This document shows positions 61,401 to 64,000 of a stretch of DNA of 64,000 nucleotides, in pieces. Under the pieces are notes generated by a model. It made no database searches and was not told the origin of the DNA. It saw only the letters and a program-made list of their open reading frames with translations. The position numbers were made by a program, and so were the translations under genes. Position 1 is the first letter of the stretch. Each line of letters begins with the position of its first letter. This DNA is from Trematomus loennbergii (Eukaryota > Chordata > Actinopteri > Perciformes > Nototheniidae), in NCBI GenBank assembly GCA_012861695.1, contig JAAOOA010000056.1:5306707-5370706 (forward strand). Direction: 5' to 3'.

Positions 61401-63891
61401 AATGGGACTGGGCTTCAGCAAGCGGCAGATGCAGAATGAAACGACAGGAACTGAGAAAGTTTGGGGGTTGTCAACAACGGGACGGTGAGTGGTCTACTTC
61501 AGTTTCGTGGCAATCATTTTGAGTTTCACACAAAAGGTTTTCTGCTTTACTCAAAGCCTACATTGGAAACATAATGTTGTCAGTTCTTTTATTGCCCTGA
61601 AGTGGATTCTGAATGAGTGAGTGGGCTGTTTTAAACCTGCAGGGCCTCTGCCCCACTCATCTGTTGCCGAGTGTATTACATTAATTTGGATATTTTGAGT
61701 GAGATGTAGGCCAAATACACAGTAGTGTAGTGTGTGCTGCGACTGATTAATGCTTATTGGGCTTTTTATTATGGCTGTGTCAGTTGTTATACACTGCAGC
61801 TCAACGGTACTGCGTGAGACAATTTACATGCATGTGTGAACATATTTTAATATTAACACTGAAAACTTCCCTGACTTTATTTTTTGCTTTTAGCCTTTCA
61901 AACTGTTTTATATACAAAAGGATTGCGCACAATATTTTGAGATAATTCAAATTATGTGACATTTATGATGCACTCTCTGGAGTTTCTCCCAAGTGCGAAG
62001 CTAACTTAGCACACACTCCTGGCGCGAGCTGCTAAATTGGCTAGCTTGCCATTTGGAAATTACTGTATCAGCTAATGTTGAAAAGCAACCAATGAAAAAT
62101 GAATGCAGTGTAGCTAAGGCTCTTACCTAAATCTGCTTCCTCTTTAACAAGCAAAATACTATCTGAGAAGATACTGTGTGCTAGTTAGCTGGCTGAGTAG
62201 ATTTGTTAGTTGGCTAACTGAGTTGATATGTTAGTTGGCTAGCTTGCCAAATTATTCCACCATCTAGCTAGCTTAATGATAAGAACTTGAGAACTATGAC
62301 CAGCAGTGTTGATTTTTTTACAGGGTAAATGTAAAAGGGCAATATTAATAGAGGCTACCTTCACATATATTCTATGAACTGTGCTTATCTTTGACCAGTC
62401 ACACTGCATTTTCGCTTGGTATTCCTCCTAACATTGTTAACACAAATCAACATTTGTAATTTGGAAATAAGCATACAGAACCACACCATAAACGAAAGTA
62501 GCCAATTATTATCAAGTTTTTGTTAATGGAGACATGCTATATTGATAACCACTTTTTCATCTTTTTCAACAAATGTGTTTTGCAAAACACATTTTAAAAT
62601 TCTGATTTAGTTTGGTAAAGGGTTTTAAGGTCAGTTGAGACAAATGCAGCACACAAACCAAGACACTCTTTACAAAGCAGTAGCTTGTATCACTTTACAT
62701 TAACTCCCACTACATTTTTCACTAAGCACCTATACCTAGCTTACTTACCCCAATATACCATAGATGCAATTAGCTGTAGACATTTCTTGCTTGATGAATG
62801 TCTGAGACAATTAATACATTTTCCAAATAGTGGCATAATAATATTCTGTGAATAGAGCGATCGTTTCAGCAATTTTCCGTGGATCAAATTGATTTATTCA
62901 GCACTAAATCTTTAAGATTCAGGGTAAATGTGACTTTTAAGATAATAACTTAATCACATTGCACACTACTACACTACAGTGTAGTAAAACAGATAGAAGT
63001 TCAGTTTTTGTATTATTGACAACTGTTTAAATATAATCCACTGGGAATCAATATTTTTTTGATGAAGTTACTTTTTTGGACATAGACTGATGCAGGGACA
63101 CCTCATGCCTTCCTTTGTTGAAAACACCCCTCCTGGCCTTCCCTGTATCACACCGCAGTGGGATTGGTTGATAATCATCTAGCCTTTGACACCCAACGCA
63201 TTTATCGAGCTTTAAATCTCCCTAAAGTACGAGCGGACGTGGACAGTCAGCAGTGTACCTTACCTTGGCATCTGGCCCAGGAAACAGGCGGCCGACCATT
63301 TCAGATGCAAGCAATCAATTTCCCAGAATTCAATCTCAAGGAGTTTGATGCCTACCTAACCTTAACCCTGGGAGTCTTGTGAAAACTCCTCATCTCAGTG
63401 TGACACCTCAGGTTTGATTTATTAGCACAACAAGCGCAGGACAGCAGATGGCTCTCTGAGAGGAGCTGCTGCATCATGCAATGATGACGCTCCCTGGGAT
63501 GATATACGTTTCCTGGTGATTGTTTCTCCTGCGGGTTGCATTAAAAATAGGCCAGCAGTCCCTTCCTTCCTGCTGTCATTTGGATTTAAGCACGGCTGTT
63601 TGTTTTGTAATATTTTCTTCCCTCTTAGGCTATTCTTGCTTTTGTAATTGCGACTCTGTTAACGACCAGATTAGAAATTAATAAGATTAATGACGAGCCC
63701 TAGTCCCACCTAGCTGAATAAATAAACATTGTGGCCCAGTTTGCAGCTGAGCGATGAGTGTTGTTGTCCTACAGGATGGTGGATGATCTGCACCGACTCC
63801 TGCAGGCTGCTGGGATCGCCAAGCCCTTCATCCTGGTGGGCTCTGAGCTGGGAGCGCTCAATGGAAGGTTCTTCACCCACATTCATGATGT
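58365..63891 (+). CDS. Membrane-anchored alpha/beta-hydrolase-fold protein, 5' part (6 exons, runs off the window)
   Basis: Exons: 58365-58424, 59021-59183, 59387-59458, 59989-60065, 61384-61484, 63775-63891 (590 coding bases, 196 codons plus 2 bases, all phases consistent). A polar N terminus is followed by one hydrophobic segment (about residues 42-60), then the fold: LPKDGQMVDVGLGQKMHL (first strands, 72-89), VVVLDAPTGMSSDVW (98-112, oxyanion-loop strand), YDRMGLGFS (128-136, the YDR-G-G-S block), and a conserved helix before FILVGSELGALNGRFF (176-191). The layout matches N-anchored hydrolases related to bacterial 'YDRAGYGWSD' proteins. The nucleophile elbow is G180-S181-E182-L183-G184, where relatives have Ser as third residue, so catalysis may be lost or altered. 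The acid and His residues lie beyond the window. I do not assign a gene name. Confidence 0.85.
59021..59183 (+). CDS. Hydrolase-like gene exon 2 (membrane anchor)
   Basis: Acceptor TCATAACCAG. Encodes the hydrophobic run C-L-L-V-I-I-F-I-P-P-F-L flanked by basic and polar residues, a likely signal anchor. The donor is AAAG then GTTGTC, which is weak, but its phase (1) is the only one that joins exon 3 in the homologous frame. Confidence 0.8.
59387..59458 (+). CDS. Hydrolase-like gene exon 3
   Basis: Acceptor CTTGCTTCCAG after a strong pyrimidine tract, donor G then GTAATA. Encodes D-G-Q-M-V-D-V-G-L-G-Q-K-M-H-L-L-C-K-G-K-G, the first beta strands before the oxyanion strand. Confidence 0.85.
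59741..59762 (+). repeat. ATT trinucleotide microsatellite in intron 3
   Basis: A short (ATT)n run of about seven units inside the intron between exons 3 and 4. Confidence 0.8.
59989..60065 (+). CDS. Hydrolase-like gene exon 4
   Basis: Acceptor TTTCTTTAG, donor ATG then GTGAGG. Encodes VVLDAPTGMSSDVWLHVQES (positions 99-118), equivalent to the 'VVLE-G-G-SS-DW' block of relatives. Confidence 0.85.
61384..61484 (+). CDS. Hydrolase-like gene exon 5
   Basis: Acceptor CACTGCTCAG, donor CG then GTGAGT (phase 2). Encodes VCTYDRMGLGFSKR followed by a polar linker and VWGLSTTGR. Confidence 0.85.
61485..63774 (+). other. Intron 5 of the hydrolase-like gene
   Basis: 2290 bases between exons 5 and 6. 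It contains loose repetitions of 'gttagttggctag' at 62180-62275 and a 74-codon open frame (63158-63382) with no domain and no flanking splice sites in phase with the gene. Confidence 0.7.
63775..63891 (+). CDS. Hydrolase-like gene exon 6 (nucleophile elbow)
   Basis: Acceptor TTGTCCTACAG, donor GT then GTAAGT. Encodes the helix M-V-D-D-L-H-R-L-L-Q-A-A-G-I and the elbow F-I-L-V-G-S-E-L-G-A. The E codon GAG is at 63845-63847. The exon ends in phase 2, so at least one further exon lies past 64000. Confidence 0.85.
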
Positions 63892-64000
63892 GTAAGTATT
63901 GTATAGACATTTACAATTTTATACATAAAGGTCGGTTTGCTTTTCATGAATGGTACTACTTGGCTTGTTAAAATTAATATCAGAAGAAGCTATTTTATTA

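Noticed and set aside
63158..63382. Open frame in intron 5 of the hydrolase-like gene
   Set aside because: Its translation does not fit between the YDR block and the nucleophile elbow, and exons 5 and 6 already join in phase without it.
1..64000. tRNA, rRNA, or endogenous retrovirus sequences
   Set aside because: Looked for B-box-like words, rRNA-like blocks and LTR/gag/pol landmarks; none was convincing by eye. A covariance-model or profile search would be needed to exclude them.

Overview
The window looks like nuclear DNA of a teleost fish. It is AT-rich, has spliced GT/AG gene structure, and is densely seeded with fish-type repeats: hAT elements with BED and hAT-dimerisation remnants, Tc1-like and Harbinger-like MITEs, TTAA-flanked elements, L2/Rex1-like LINEs and an L1/Tx1-like LINE tail. 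I see no operons, bacterial genes, tRNA, rRNA, CRISPR array or virus. The exact species cannot be read from the sequence; a percomorph-like fish is my guess.

One host protein-coding gene is well supported. It occupies the right end on the + strand (58365 to past 63891) as six in-phase exons, truncated by the window edge. It encodes the N-terminal 196 residues of a membrane-anchored alpha/beta-hydrolase-fold protein. The nucleophile elbow reads G-S-E-L-G where relatives have G-x-S-x-G, so Glu sits at the nucleophile position. A possible minus-strand 5' non-coding exon (43258-43480) and a weak minus-strand exon candidate (26449-26534) hint at a second gene whose body lies outside or was not recognised.

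The rest is mostly non-coding DNA and mobile elements. 0.7-2.2 kb: a hAT deletion derivative with a frame-shifted BED finger, split by a long-TIR MITE. 5.0-6.15 kb and 25.6-26.2 kb: two copies of a TTAA-flanked element. 8.2-12.0 kb: a hAT remnant that took in a 726-bp MITE and then a LINE whose reverse-transcriptase codons expanded into a 41-unit, 33-bp minisatellite with higher-order structure. The related hAT copy at 37.5-38.1 kb preserves both empty target sites. 15.0, 20.7, 23.3 and 45.9-50.5 kb: copies of a TTAA-ended MITE (family C here). 17.67-18.59 kb: a hAT element with an 8-bp target duplication. 29.3-30.3, 43.9-44.2, 53.6-53.9, 54.2-55.2 and 55.2-55.8 kb: 5'-truncated LINEs.

The most elaborate structure is at 45.9-50.5 kb. 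A family C MITE contains a 3.9-kb hAT (TSD CTGGTTTC). That hAT contains a TTAA-flanked element carrying a two-exon THAP-domain gene with its own palindrome and poly(A) signal. That element contains a 309-bp hAT MITE (TSD CCTATAAC). I found no convincing new cellular system; the strongest leads are the Glu-nucleophile hydrolase-like protein, the minisatellite inside the LINE, and the THAP element with its 5' palindrome.
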